NCBI GenBank assembly: GCA_002205965.3
Contig: NADL03000590.1
Coordinates: 1,927,001 to 1,991,000, forward strand
Reading direction: 5' to 3'
DNA: 64,000 bases
Origin: Kappaphycus alvarezii
Taxonomy: Eukaryota > Rhodophyta > Florideophyceae > Gigartinales > Solieriaceae
The notes beneath the pieces were generated by a model, which made no database searches, was not told the DNA's origin, and saw only the letters and a program-made list of their open reading frames with translations. Shown in pieces: positions 22,638 to 33,235 of this stretch; position 1 is the first letter of the stretch, and every line of letters begins with the position of its first letter. The position numbers and the translations under genes are program-made.

Positions 22638-23542
22638 TCATCGCTTTTCCGGTCTAGGAGCCAGGACAATACGCCCAAACAACATCGTCGGGATCATCAA
22701 AACGCCCATCACCTTCCATGTCATAACAATATTCCATTTGACCCAAAACATCACCAACGCAAACACGTGCCCCAACAGACACAGCTCAAATCCCAAGATC
22801 CACAGCTTCTCCCCTTCCCCTGCGGCATCTTTAACGGAAACACCCCCATCCTCCACCAACCAACAATCAGCATCGGCAATGGCGTCAATACCGCAACCAT
22901 AGCCACCACAATCGCAACCAGAGGCGCGCGCGTTTCCGCTCCCGGCAAAGGCGTTTCAAACTCCGGCAGCAAATATTTCTTGACCCCTACATCAAAGTCA
23001 AACACCCCTTTCTGTGCCGTTGCAAACATCGCGTCCGCCCCTTGCGCAAACCTCATCTCTTCGGTGATAACCCATGTCACACTCTGCCCCAACTTCCAAT
23101 CACCCATAATCATCTCTACTTTATACACATCGCCTAACTGCCAGAAATCCAGGTCTGCTTGAATCTCATTCTTCATATTCAAGTCGGCCCTCATCTCCTT
23201 ACCCTTTCTTTTCAGCAAGAATACATTATCTTGTGCCGTGCGTCGGTTCACAAATCGTAAAAACGCCTGATGAATCGATGTAGGGTCCCCTTGTGCATCC
23301 ACAAACGACGCTTGTGCAGACACTGATTGCCCGATGTCTATTTGGAATCCCTCTTTGCTTGCAACCTCGGATATGCTGTCGGGATCCGCACTTGATATAA
23401 ATTGGTTCACCTTTTCTCCATCTCGGACGATATGCACCTTGAATGATGCTTTTGACAAAGTCTTGAAATCTTCTGCCTTGGTCAAGTAGATCAGTAATGC
23501 TAGGGATGGGAGCAAAGTTGTGATTGTAGATGCTCTTATCAT
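22638..23542 (-). CDS. RPN2/SWP1: Oligosaccharyltransferase subunit ribophorin II / Swp1, one frameshift
   Basis: A subunit of the ER oligosaccharyltransferase that transfers the dolichol-linked glycan to Asn in secretory proteins. ATG 23542 begins a signal peptide (about residues 1-23). A lumenal beta-rich domain follows, ending in YLLPEFETPLPGAETRAP. The family's C-terminal membrane hairpins come last: APLVAIVVAMVAVLTPLPML, then LWILGFELCLLGHVFAL, IVMTWKVMGVLMIPTMLFG and a basic tail PRPEKR. The frame shifts inside a run of five G on the coding strand (22843-22847). Without it the protein is ~300 residues, close to yeast Swp1 and to the C-terminal half of animal ribophorin II. The only lesion is that one base, so an assembly error is likely. 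Confidence 0.85.
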
Positions 23543-26176
23543 CTCGCAACTGTCGTCCGCTGGGTTGGTGAATCACGTCTGCCGGGTTGGAAGGGTGGAA
23601 AGTTTCTGAAGGGATCTAGACGGTTGATGTCTGGACAACGCTCGGGAATCATACAATTCGGGTCATGTGCGATACTCCATCTCTGCATATTTTTATATTT
23701 TTGTCCTTTTTTGATCTTGATTGTTCTTGGCAACATTGCTGGTCCCAGGACCAAAGTTTAATTGATACAGGACTTTGGCGGCACATTCTTGGCACATTCG
23801 AGCCCCTTTTCTAAAGATCGCAGAGAGCAGAGCTAATCCCGCGCCCACACTTTTGACGGCCGTAGCTGTCACTCATCAGACCGTTAGTGAAAGCCTATCT
23901 ACACGCATGATGCTCGATTCACACCGCTCCTCCCTCAACAACCCAGGTTTGCGTTTCAAACGGAGAAACATCACCACATGACTCGAGTGTCTATTTTATT
24001 GAACGCAGGAAATTATTCGCAGTTAGACCCACTATATGTCATTGCCAAAAGCCTGCAATAGGAATAAAGTGCAGAATTCTTGCATGTAGGTTAAATACGG
24101 ACCGACAGCATGATGGTTTTAGCGGAATATCGCAAGAAATAGAACGCCGCAAGTCTATTCGTCTGCTCTGATTACCGGGCATTTGCGGATTGTGTTGTCA
24201 GGAGATTTGCAAGAACGCAGAGTTGTTGATCCAATTCGAATCAAACCTGCAATATCCGTCGGCGTTTCCTGTTTCCTGAATTCCCTGATGAATTCGAGAA
24301 TACCGCACTTGCGACAATTTGAGCTTTTGTGCACTGCCATGCTTCACGGAAAGCGAAGCGTTTGCCTGAGCATATACTTGGAGGATAAATGAGCCAGTCA
24401 AGTTGTGGTCGAGAATCGGGTCTTCGAAAGATAGCTTGAATGATGTTGCAAGACGGAAAGGCCTTTGTAGTATTTGAACTGGCTGGCGAATCGTACCGTT
24501 CCGTATTCCACAATGCTAATTTTCCACACTTGTATTGTGTAATCGCAAGTAATAACCGGGTTTGTGATTAAATAAAATTCCTTCCCATTCGAAAAAGACG
24601 GTAGATTGTTGGAAGAGTCTGAACGCCATCAAGCCGTGAACGATATGCTGCAGGAGTCTAAGTGATCTGAGCTTTATTTCTATAACGATGAACCTCCCAT
24701 GTGCTTTTCTATTACCCTTGTGATCTCAATGTAGATTGCAAATCAAACATCCATCGAGTTGAGGATAAACGTTGTTTACGCAATCCGTGAAGTTGAATGA
24801 GGATGAATGCAGCAGCGTCTATTATCGCGCCATGGTCATTTAGGCTCAGTATAGTGGTCCGTTATTTACCTCGGCGGCATTAATTTCGCGAGTGTGTCGT
24901 GCTGATGGTCCACGTTTCCGTCGCGCAAAGTAGGGCGTACGGAGTGTTACGTAAATCATGCATTTGAAACCCCTTAAGAAGGGCGGAAAAAAGCGGTCGT
25001 CTTTAATGAGATGTATGGATTGGCTGGAACCCATTTGGAGTTGTAAATCTGAATGTAGTGAGTCTTGGCTCTGGAGAGGAGGCCCGGGTTTGGAAACTAT
25101 CAGGGGGTTTAAATCAAAATTAAACTAATAGGGCATGGTCTGAAGAGGCACCGCATCACGCAGAAGTGATTCCATAGGCACTGCTGTTGCAAATGCGAGT
25201 GAAAACTATATCTTTCAGTACGAGCATGGGCAACGAGGCTCAACTGAATCTCTTCTTGCTGCACTGTCGACTCTGCGTACTTCCAACATCAGCAGCATTC
25301 TTTTACCAAACCGGTCATAGCTCACATCAAGTCTTCAGTCTTCTTTGACAATAGTCATTTGCCTGATCTCTGAAGGATGGCCTTTCTTCATCCGCCTCAA
25401 ATCACACTTGACTCTCTCTCACACCGGGATTAATGAAACCACAACATATTTCAATTTCACTCGATTGCAGAAGCGAGGTACTCTGTTTTGAATTCCTGCC
25501 GTGATCGATCAACCTTACACGTGCTCCTGATACTTGGCTTGCTACTCACGAATAAACGAGACTACTGTACCGTACATTGAGGGTTTTCCGCTCAACTGTT
25601 CGCAGTACCCTGCGACCCGGGACTGCGACACTTAGCTACAGTAAACCAAGTGTGCAGATGATGATTACCCTCGCCAGTAACCGCCTGTCATCCCCACCAG
25701 CTGATTTACAAAGTATTCTTGCTGTTCAGGAACGGTACGTCCAAAATCTAAGGCTTTGAAATTGCTTTGATACAGGCAGTACAGGTGGCTCAACTCGAGA
25801 CTTGTCATCGTAACGTGTACTTACGGCACACGCCGACAATAAAGACGCCAGAGTGTTATTAAAAGCCCCAAAAGATGCAAGGATTTGTAAGTTGGTGGAG
25901 CAATCGAGGAACGTTATCAATAAACTCTTTCGTTAAAAGGAAACAGCGCATGCGCACACCGGCTTTTCCCACAGTTATTCTGTCGAATCGGAGTCAACAG
26001 TCTTTTTCGGACTACGTCTACTCGCGTCTTGATCAATGCATTCAAACCTATTCACTGTTTTCGAGGCAAGTTTGCAGCACAAACTGAATTCCCCATCACT
26101 CTAAACAAGCCATCCTAGAGGTTGCTATAGAATCCCACTCCCCAGTCCAAGTGCTATGTTCATTCCATGTTCAGAG
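23543..26176. other. 2.6-kb intergenic stretch without recognised gene
   Basis: I find only short open frames with no recognisable product. The longest (24241-24513 and 23539-23754, - strand) have no domain signature; the latter overlaps the 5' end of the ribophorin gene. No tRNA or repeat is apparent. Confidence 0.4.
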
Positions 26177-27027
26177 TCACTGCGGAGTGTACTGTATCGC
26201 AAGCTGCTTCACACGGTTGTTGTATGCCGGCTTGGACTTCATGAATAGATCATAAGCTTCACCGTTCGCAGGATCCTCGGGATTCGGCGTATCGAGTAAG
26301 TCTTGAATCCCTAGCAGTATCTGGGAGCGGGAAAGACGATGGAACATGCGCTTTTGTCAGAGATGTTTCCTCCAAAGATTGTAAATGAAACTCACAGAAA
26401 GCCAGGTAATGCTTTTGGTAGTGAGTATTTCAGTTACAACCGCGAGAGATGAGAAGGGAGGTAGCTTACCTGTTTGACAGTGATCGATGGACGCCAGGCT
26501 TTATCGGCGTCGATGATACTCAAGCAAACAGTACCTGACGGGTAAACATTCGGATGAAATAACGGGGGGGTAAAGCGGCCTGTGATGACATGAAAGCAAG
26601 CAAGAATGTGGGTAAGAATCCAATGCGAGTACAACTTTGAAGTACCGAAGGAGACCGGACCAACAACCTACATTTCGGGGGACGGCTCGGGTAATCATCC
26701 GTAAACTCCAGGGCAAGCTTGTAGATACCACCAGCCCATAGGGTCTTTGAGGATGTCAAGAGGTATCACGATAAGATACATAAACAAGCCAAAGTCAGCA
26801 ACAAACCGTGCCACATGGATGAACCAAAAGGAAAGAAAGGTGTGGCAGGAGGAGCTAAAGGATTGGTAGGTGGGACTCACGTTTTCTTTACCGGGAATAC
26901 CGCATTCCCAGCGCATCAAGTTTGATTGGCCATCCTTCTTTTCGGGTCGAGCGTAGAATCCAACCGGATGATCGAGACGCCACTGTTTGCGCTCTTCTAA
27001 AAGTCTTCCTCTGGCAATACCGCTCAT
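26177..27027 (-). CDS. UBC9: SUMO-conjugating enzyme UBC9, four exons
   Basis: UBC9 is the single E2 enzyme that carries SUMO to target lysines. Exons on the - strand are 27027-26881, 26744-26672, 26579-26470 and 26320-26177. They join in phase to 157 residues (human UBC9 has 158). The protein starts [17 protein letters not shown], the UBC9-specific N-terminus. It contains [22 protein letters not shown], and the [14 protein letters not shown] active site with the catalytic Cys in exon 3. It ends with [12 protein letters not shown]. Introns are 136, 92 and 149 bp, with GTGAGT, GTAGGT and GTAAGC donors and AG acceptors. All reading-frame phases fit with no lesion, so I consider this gene intact. 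The adjacent genes have few or no introns. Confidence 0.95.
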
Positions 27028-27663
27028 GGTAAGCTTGATGAGTCTACTGCAAAGTTATGCACGTGAGTCAACTCTTGTGAGCAATGACGTTCTTGACGTA
27101 GAAGTGAAATCGCAACTGTAGATGCGTGGAGGGTTAGAAGCAGGTCGATATCAGTCAGGACTACAGCATCCCTTCAATGCCGGTAGGATCGTGATGATGG
27201 TTTAAATAGTTTCAAAAGCCAAGAACGAGACAATTTCTGGATATTTCGAAGTTCATGCTCTACGTTGCAGTTACACAAAAAATATAAATTCAAAATGACC
27301 TACACGTGTACTTGTCCTTCCTCTATCGTACAATACCCCGTACAGTAAGTAGTACTGTACTGTACTGTACTGTACTGTACTGCAATGAACCATGCAGTTG
27401 TGACTTTATCTGAAATTGTTGTGGACAGGCTGTCATGTTTACGTGGATTCATGCAAAATGTATGTACAGTAGCACCGTACTGCATCTACGTATTGTGCAG
27501 TACAGTACATAGAAGTTTGATGCGTTCAGTATCTACTGTGGACTGTATGCATTAAAATAACCCAAAAATTTCCATTTCAACTGAAGATGTTCCTGTACAG
27601 TGCTGTCAGTTGCGATGTCCATTCTGTCCCGCACCCCAATGCACGTGAATAGTTTATATCAAA
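27028..27663. other. UBC9 upstream region
   Basis: Likely promoter side of UBC9. It holds the TACTG repeat listed separately and several TACTGTA/TACAGTAC motifs between 27340 and 27610. No classical core promoter element is clear. Confidence 0.5.
27353..27382 (+). repeat. TACTG microsatellite, six units
   Basis: Six perfect TACTG pentamers in a row, 30 bp. The array is about 330 bp upstream of the UBC9 start codon. The same GTACTGTAC core appears elsewhere in the window in palindromic form. Confidence 0.9.
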
Positions 27664-28260
27664 TTGTTTGTACGGTGTCCACTGCAGGATCCGACTATAG
27701 GGCTAAGAACTAACAGGATGGTCCACGTCGGTCACGTGCAGCGGCGTGCGCGAGCAGATAGCCATAGCAATAGACGACTAGATCATGCAGCTAAGGCGCT
27801 GATGCATACGCCGGCGTATCACGCCTGCATTCGTATTATAGCTCCGCGCTATTCGCGAGGTTAACTCCTGAAGCAAAACAACAGTTTGTGGGGCAGGTGC
27901 ATCGAGAGAATCAGACGCAATCGATTGAAACGCAAAGTTCGGTACACGGGTCGGGGTGTCGGACGGTGCAGGGGGCGGCGCGACAGCTTGCGTTCCAGGT
28001 CCCGTACCTTGTCGCGGTGCGCCAATACGGCATCACCGCCACCGGCCGAGGGACCTTGGTGCTGACGGCGGCTTTGAACGGAGAGACGACGGTAATGTCA
28101 CAGGCGATGCACGTGGCCGACGTGGTTAGCTCCCGAGGCAGTCAAACCAATCAGTGTACCACTGCACCCTGTAAGATACTCCGGGCCACAACCGGCCATA
28201 TCTCTCAAATATTACATCACCCCACATTCCCCCCTGTGTACCACTGTACATGTCTCCAGA
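27664..28260 (+). pseudogene. Unidentified GC-rich ORF, one frameshift
   Basis: Frame 1 runs from 27664 to about 27858. Frame 3 then continues through LTPEAKQQFVGQVHRENQ and PYLVAVRQYGITATGRGTL, fading out near 28130-28260. The composition is protein-like and GC-rich compared with the flanks, but I recognise no family. The shift is close to CGAGG at 27855. It may be a gene fragment or transposon-derived. Confidence 0.3.
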
Positions 28261-28520
28261 AGTGCTCGGTTTGAGATAGATAAGGGAAAATAAGATACTT
28301 GTAAGAAATCTGGCTAATACCATTAATTGGGTATAGAGCTGCCCTTTCGGTTTGCTGCCTCAGTGTTTCTGTGCTGTAAGACCATCCCCAAGGGGAAGCA
28401 AAAAACGGGAGCAAAGAGCCAAAACGTAGCCAACGTGTTAAGAGATAAATGGCTGCGAGTATTTTGGTTGTTTGCCGAGTTGCCCCCGTTCCCTTCCAAC
28501 TCCAACGGGAAGGCGCTATC

Positions 28521-29675
28521 ATGCCTTCCAATATCATCAACTTTGAGCTCGATGAAGCACTTGATGAGTTTGTTCAAGGGCTTTTGAGTAGCTCAGAAAG
28601 CGATGGCGAATCGCGTCGTCAAGGAGGCTCCACTGCTGATCGTCGTCGTAATACTGATCGCGGGCGTCAGTCTGGGTGCAATCGATTTTATCGCAATTAC
28701 TTGCGTCCCACTCCCGTTTACGATGAACGATGCTTTCGCAGACGTTTCAGAGTTTTGCAAAAGGTCATTCACATACTCTGTACAGAGCTCCAAGCCAAGT
28801 ACCACTATTTCGGCACAAAAAAAGACTGCACCACGTAATTGAGCTTCAAGACTGAGCAGAAAGTTGCATCTGCATTGCGCCTTTTGGGATAAAGATACCC
28901 ATATGACACCGTAAATGAATATATTCGCATGTCTGAATCAATTACTGCCGATTGCTTGAAATGGTTTTGCACAAGTGTAGTAGAAATATGGGTACCAAAG
29001 TATCTAAGTTTTCCAACCATAGCAGATTTTGAAGCAATTTTGCGAGAGACCAGCACTCTGGAGTTTTCTGGTGTAATTGGGAGCATCTATTGTAGCAAGT
29101 GGATATGAAAAAATTGTGCCGTAGCCTGGAGAGGACAGTTTCAGGGGAAGGGAAGGACACCAGGCGTAACTCTAGAGGTAGTTGCGGACGATCATCTTTA
29201 CATATGGCATGCGTTTTTCGATAGCCCAGGCAGCGCAATTGACTCCAATGTACTGGAAACCCCACTTCTACGTAACAAGATTGTAATGGATCGTTCTCTC
29301 CAAAGATTAATTATAGTATCAATTGAAAAGAAGGAGAGGTATTGTACTTTCTTTGCGATGGTATTTATCCAATGTATCCAATTTTTGTACACACTGTCCA
29401 GGAACCTATGAACCGAAAGGAAAATAACATTTCCACCGGTCAGGAACCTAGACGAAAAGATGTCGAACGTGCGTTTGGCCTATTAAATGGTCGCTGGCAT
29501 ATATTATAGAGAGCTTCAAGGTTTTTGTTATGTTGGAACTATGAAATATGTCATGTACTGCTGTATAATTTTGCGCAATATGATAACTGAAGAGAGTTTC
29601 AATGAAGAAGAGCAAACATGGGCAACAGAAGTTTGTGCAAATTTGCGCCAAAGAGATTTGGTCCATCTGAACTAG
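28521..29675 (+). pseudogene. PIF/Harbinger (ALP1-like) transposase, degenerate
   Basis: ATG 28521 opens a frame with an acidic start and the Harbinger N-terminal signature YDERCFRRRFRVLQKVIHIL, ending in a stop at 28838. Downstream pieces in shifted frames include DGIYPMYPIFVHTV (near 29350-29400) and RRKDVERAFGLLNGRWHI (near 29450-29500). The latter has the catalytic Glu of ERAFG, and a conserved helix containing CIILRN follows. The parts arrive in the order expected for the family. Stops and frameshifts make the gene inactive. It represents a different Harbinger lineage from the one at 4.3-5.5 kb. Confidence 0.8.
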
Positions 29676-31020
29676 TCTGTTTGAGGTAAAGGGATGAATA
29701 TGGACGCGAAGCCGGGCTCAATCGCCGCGCTTTTCCAAGAAAAGAGTTTTTGAAGAACGAAGTCATGCATTCTGGTCTCCGAGAAGACATCATGGAAATT
29801 TTTGGTCTGTGCATGGGTCACACTAGATCAACAGTCTCGTTCAGGAATATAAGAAGATATGCTTGGCCGTTGTCACGACCATTCATTACTCCTGTCGCGC
29901 GAGCAAATTCGCTCGCAAGCTCGCTTCGTCGCTATACGCTCTCTTGTGAGACTTTTAGCCGTTTTAGACACCCATGCTGTAATTTCCGTGTAGTAACGAC
30001 CCACAATACCACTAAATTTCCCTGTTTTCGCTCACCGAGTTTGGGAGTACATCCACTGCCGAAGACGACTCTGTCGTTTCTGTGATCTCTATGAAATGAG
30101 GGACATCAATCTTGGACCTTTTTGCATCATTTTCGGCTACTTCGTCGTCCTTGAGCTGCTGCAATACGCGTTTTCGCTATATGGGAAAGAATTAAGCCAC
30201 TCCGGGACTGTTATCAGCGGATGCCGTAAAGAGGGAGATGTCATTTTGCCTCTGTATTTCTCTCGCTCGTTGACGTTGCAGGCTAAGTGCCTCTTTCGCC
30301 ACTTTTATCTTCTCTTCGTAGCACTAGTGTCTGAACATGTCCCATTTGGCGGTTTTTCTCCCTTCTGGCCTCTTGCCTGCTCCCTACATTGGCTTGTACG
30401 AAAAGACTTCGTTGTACAGTTTTGCGACTGTGTCAATGAAAAGTTTTTTTTTGCGAACGGTGACTACGATGGGTTCTTCTGAGGTTTTACTGAATGCTCT
30501 AGCAATCGCTGTATCTTCTTGTGGTGTAAAGCTGGGGCCTCTGGTGGAATTCTTTTATGTTCCATTGCGTCGATGTACGACTTTTCATTGAAGCAAGAAG
30601 GTGGAACGAGGAGGACTCAAGAACCATCACGATCGGTGAACGTACTCTATTTCGCTTTTTGGTGCGAAGATTTGTTATTGAGCGCCATTCAGAGTTGCGT
30701 ACGTTGATTTCCTTTTGCTTATTCTGATTTGAACGGGTAATTATTTCCAGACCAAATCGTTCTGATTTGGTTCGAGGATCTGAACCTGTTCAAAACTTTG
30801 CTTTTATTTCGTAACCGTTGGAGATGCAAGTAGCAGCAAAATAGTTTTTTCTGTATTTCTCTTGCCGTTGGAGATGCTCTAAGTGCGCCGGCGGGCTTGA
30901 GGTGAGACCTCTGAGGATATAAAAAGGGTCGCAGAGGACCAACGGGTGAGTGTAAAAAGGAACTACGGACACTGATCATCTTCATTTTGGACGTTTATGG
31001 AGTCAAATTAACCAGCTCAG
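29676..31020. other. Flank of Harbinger remnant, no gene supported
   Basis: Charged low-complexity reading frames on the - strand (about 30000-30700) could be remains of the Myb/SANT partner of the adjacent transposase, but no domain motif is readable. I do not call a gene. Confidence 0.3.
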
Positions 31021-33197
31021 TTTTATCTACGATGATGGATGTCCATAAATCAAGCAATTGAACTAAGGTGCTTGTCTTATTCGACTAAATAAAGTGCAGG
31101 AATTGTGCGTTCCGTTTAGGTGAAGGTTTAATCCAAAAGCTACTCAAATCTACTCCACTGGAGGGAAACAACAACGATATCAAACTCATTCAAAGCGGTA
31201 CTAGTTATGCGAAGCAAAATAACTAATATGAAATATTCCAACACAATACGTTAGCATCATTCATCCAGACCATCATTTACAACTAATTCGACTTATCCCA
31301 TGTAACCTCATATATCTACATAAGCTCCTTCGAGAAGGCAACCGGAATTATTTTGCATTAATCACGCCATATGATCATAAAACTGTGCTCTTCTTGCCTC
31401 TTCGTCGGGCACCCCAGCTCGCGAAGTAATCACAGAGGCCAGAAAATATGAAAATTTGCGAGCATCTGAATGAAGTATATTGTGTATTCAAAAGTTTGGA
31501 AAAGGGCCTATTTCGTGACATACTTTTTTTTACCGTATTTCCACCATGATGCTTGGTTAACAGAGATATAAACTAATTATAGTGCTAATAGAGACACGTA
31601 TTTATATTGATGTAACATGGCTCGGCGTGTTGTTTATATAGAACGTGTTTTCACCAAAAATATATCGTTCCTAAGAAGCGATCTGACTTTCTTCGTGATA
31701 GAATGGCCCTCTGTTGTTTTTAGTTCATTCGTGAAGTTTTCCGGCGGACTCTTGCAGCCAAAGATTTTCCTTTATTTGGCGAGACTCTCTTGCCTCTTTT
31801 TGATTCTTGTCCTCTCCAATTCTCAGATTTTTATCCATTCCATGTTTACTTGCGTTTCGGTCTTCTACCGCATTGGCACATCGAACCCTGTGATATGATA
31901 TAATCATTGGAGCCCTCAGAAGAAATATTTGCCTCGATATTAGTCTATTTTTGTCATTTCTGTCACAGAAATGTGTAGTCCCTGTCGTATTGGAAGTTGC
32001 ACTGAGTGTAAAGGCAATGGCCAAAAATACCTAATCTTTCTCGTTTTCGCCGGAGGATTCTCCGGCTCTGCGTCATTCATATTGAAAAAGGTCTGCTGTG
32101 AATTACGTATGCGACTTCTCGGTAAGTATCATTATCACTGTTATGATCACGGGCATGGACAAAATGGAGGAAATAGATAAGTTTGTAAGCTTTTTTACTG
32201 CAAATTTAGCATTTCCAAAGTGGCATCACTTGTCCTCTCAATCTATTCAGTAGAGTTGCGCTTAAATGCTTAATGTCTGGAAATTTCCAATCAGCTGCGA
32301 ATTTCAGTTTCAGTAGTACTGTCTTAGCATATACAGGACATGCAATGTTAAAGCTCAATTTTTGGTGTTCTCAGACTTTTACCTCATCAATTCACCCCTT
32401 ATTGCTCGCTGTGATTCATCAAAGCCTTTGCAGGGTTTTTATCTTCAGGCTTAACAGAATGTGATGTATTAGGTGAACAGACAACAACACGTCTGTGTTG
32501 CACGCGCTCTTCGACCAATGTTGGATCATGCAAAAATGCATGGAAATCCGAGTCCTGGACGTGTTATTTTGAATATATAACCGTTTTTCTGACAAGTAAA
32601 TTCAAATATTTCAGAAAATCTGTGAGTAGTGGACTCTATATGGAACCATTAGAAATGTTAAAACATTAAAACAACAGTTTCTGCTCGAATCCAACACGTT
32701 CCTGTGAAACCCTAAATTATTCCAGAAGAGGCAAAAGTAAAAATACATTCTAGTGGGTCAAACCAGTTTGAGGATACTAATTTTCCCTACACGAAAAAAA
32801 TGGCTTGCAATGAGCTCTGAGATACTGATAACAATCTCTGCTTTTAACTTACTTTTTATATGCTTGCTCATTATATGGAAAACTTTAAACGATTTAAACT
32901 TGCTTCATCGATATTTACATTCCCAAAGACTTGCGATTTCCAAAGATGTTTATCTATGTCCACCTTGCCTAGATTAAATTTTGTTATTTTTCGATCAGTC
33001 AGTAATAAATTGTAAGCTGTTTCGATTTTAATTACTACAAGAAATACTGTTCGAATGCTATCCATACATCTGGAAAGTCTTTAATTATTGTTTAGCCGTG
33101 TATTTTCTGCAACTTAGAACGTCTGCAGCACATGGCACTCCATTTCGGTAATTTTTCTTCTGTCGGCTGCATTAATTACCGTATCTCAACAAAATGA

Positions 33198-33235
33198 GAT
33201 GATTTCAACTGCAAAATATCGTAGTTGAAATCATC
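33198..33235. repeat. Perfect 13-bp inverted repeat
   Basis: GATGATTTCAACT at 33198-33210 and its exact reverse complement AGTTGAAATCATC at 33223-33235, with a 12-nt spacer. Confidence 0.85.

Noticed and set aside
22751..23162. + strand ORF rich in Ser/Thr/Pro
   Set aside because: Antisense shadow of the ribophorin II gene.
31725..32024. Charged - strand ORF as possible Myb/SANT partner
   Set aside because: Lys/Glu-rich but without any SANT motif; too short to support.
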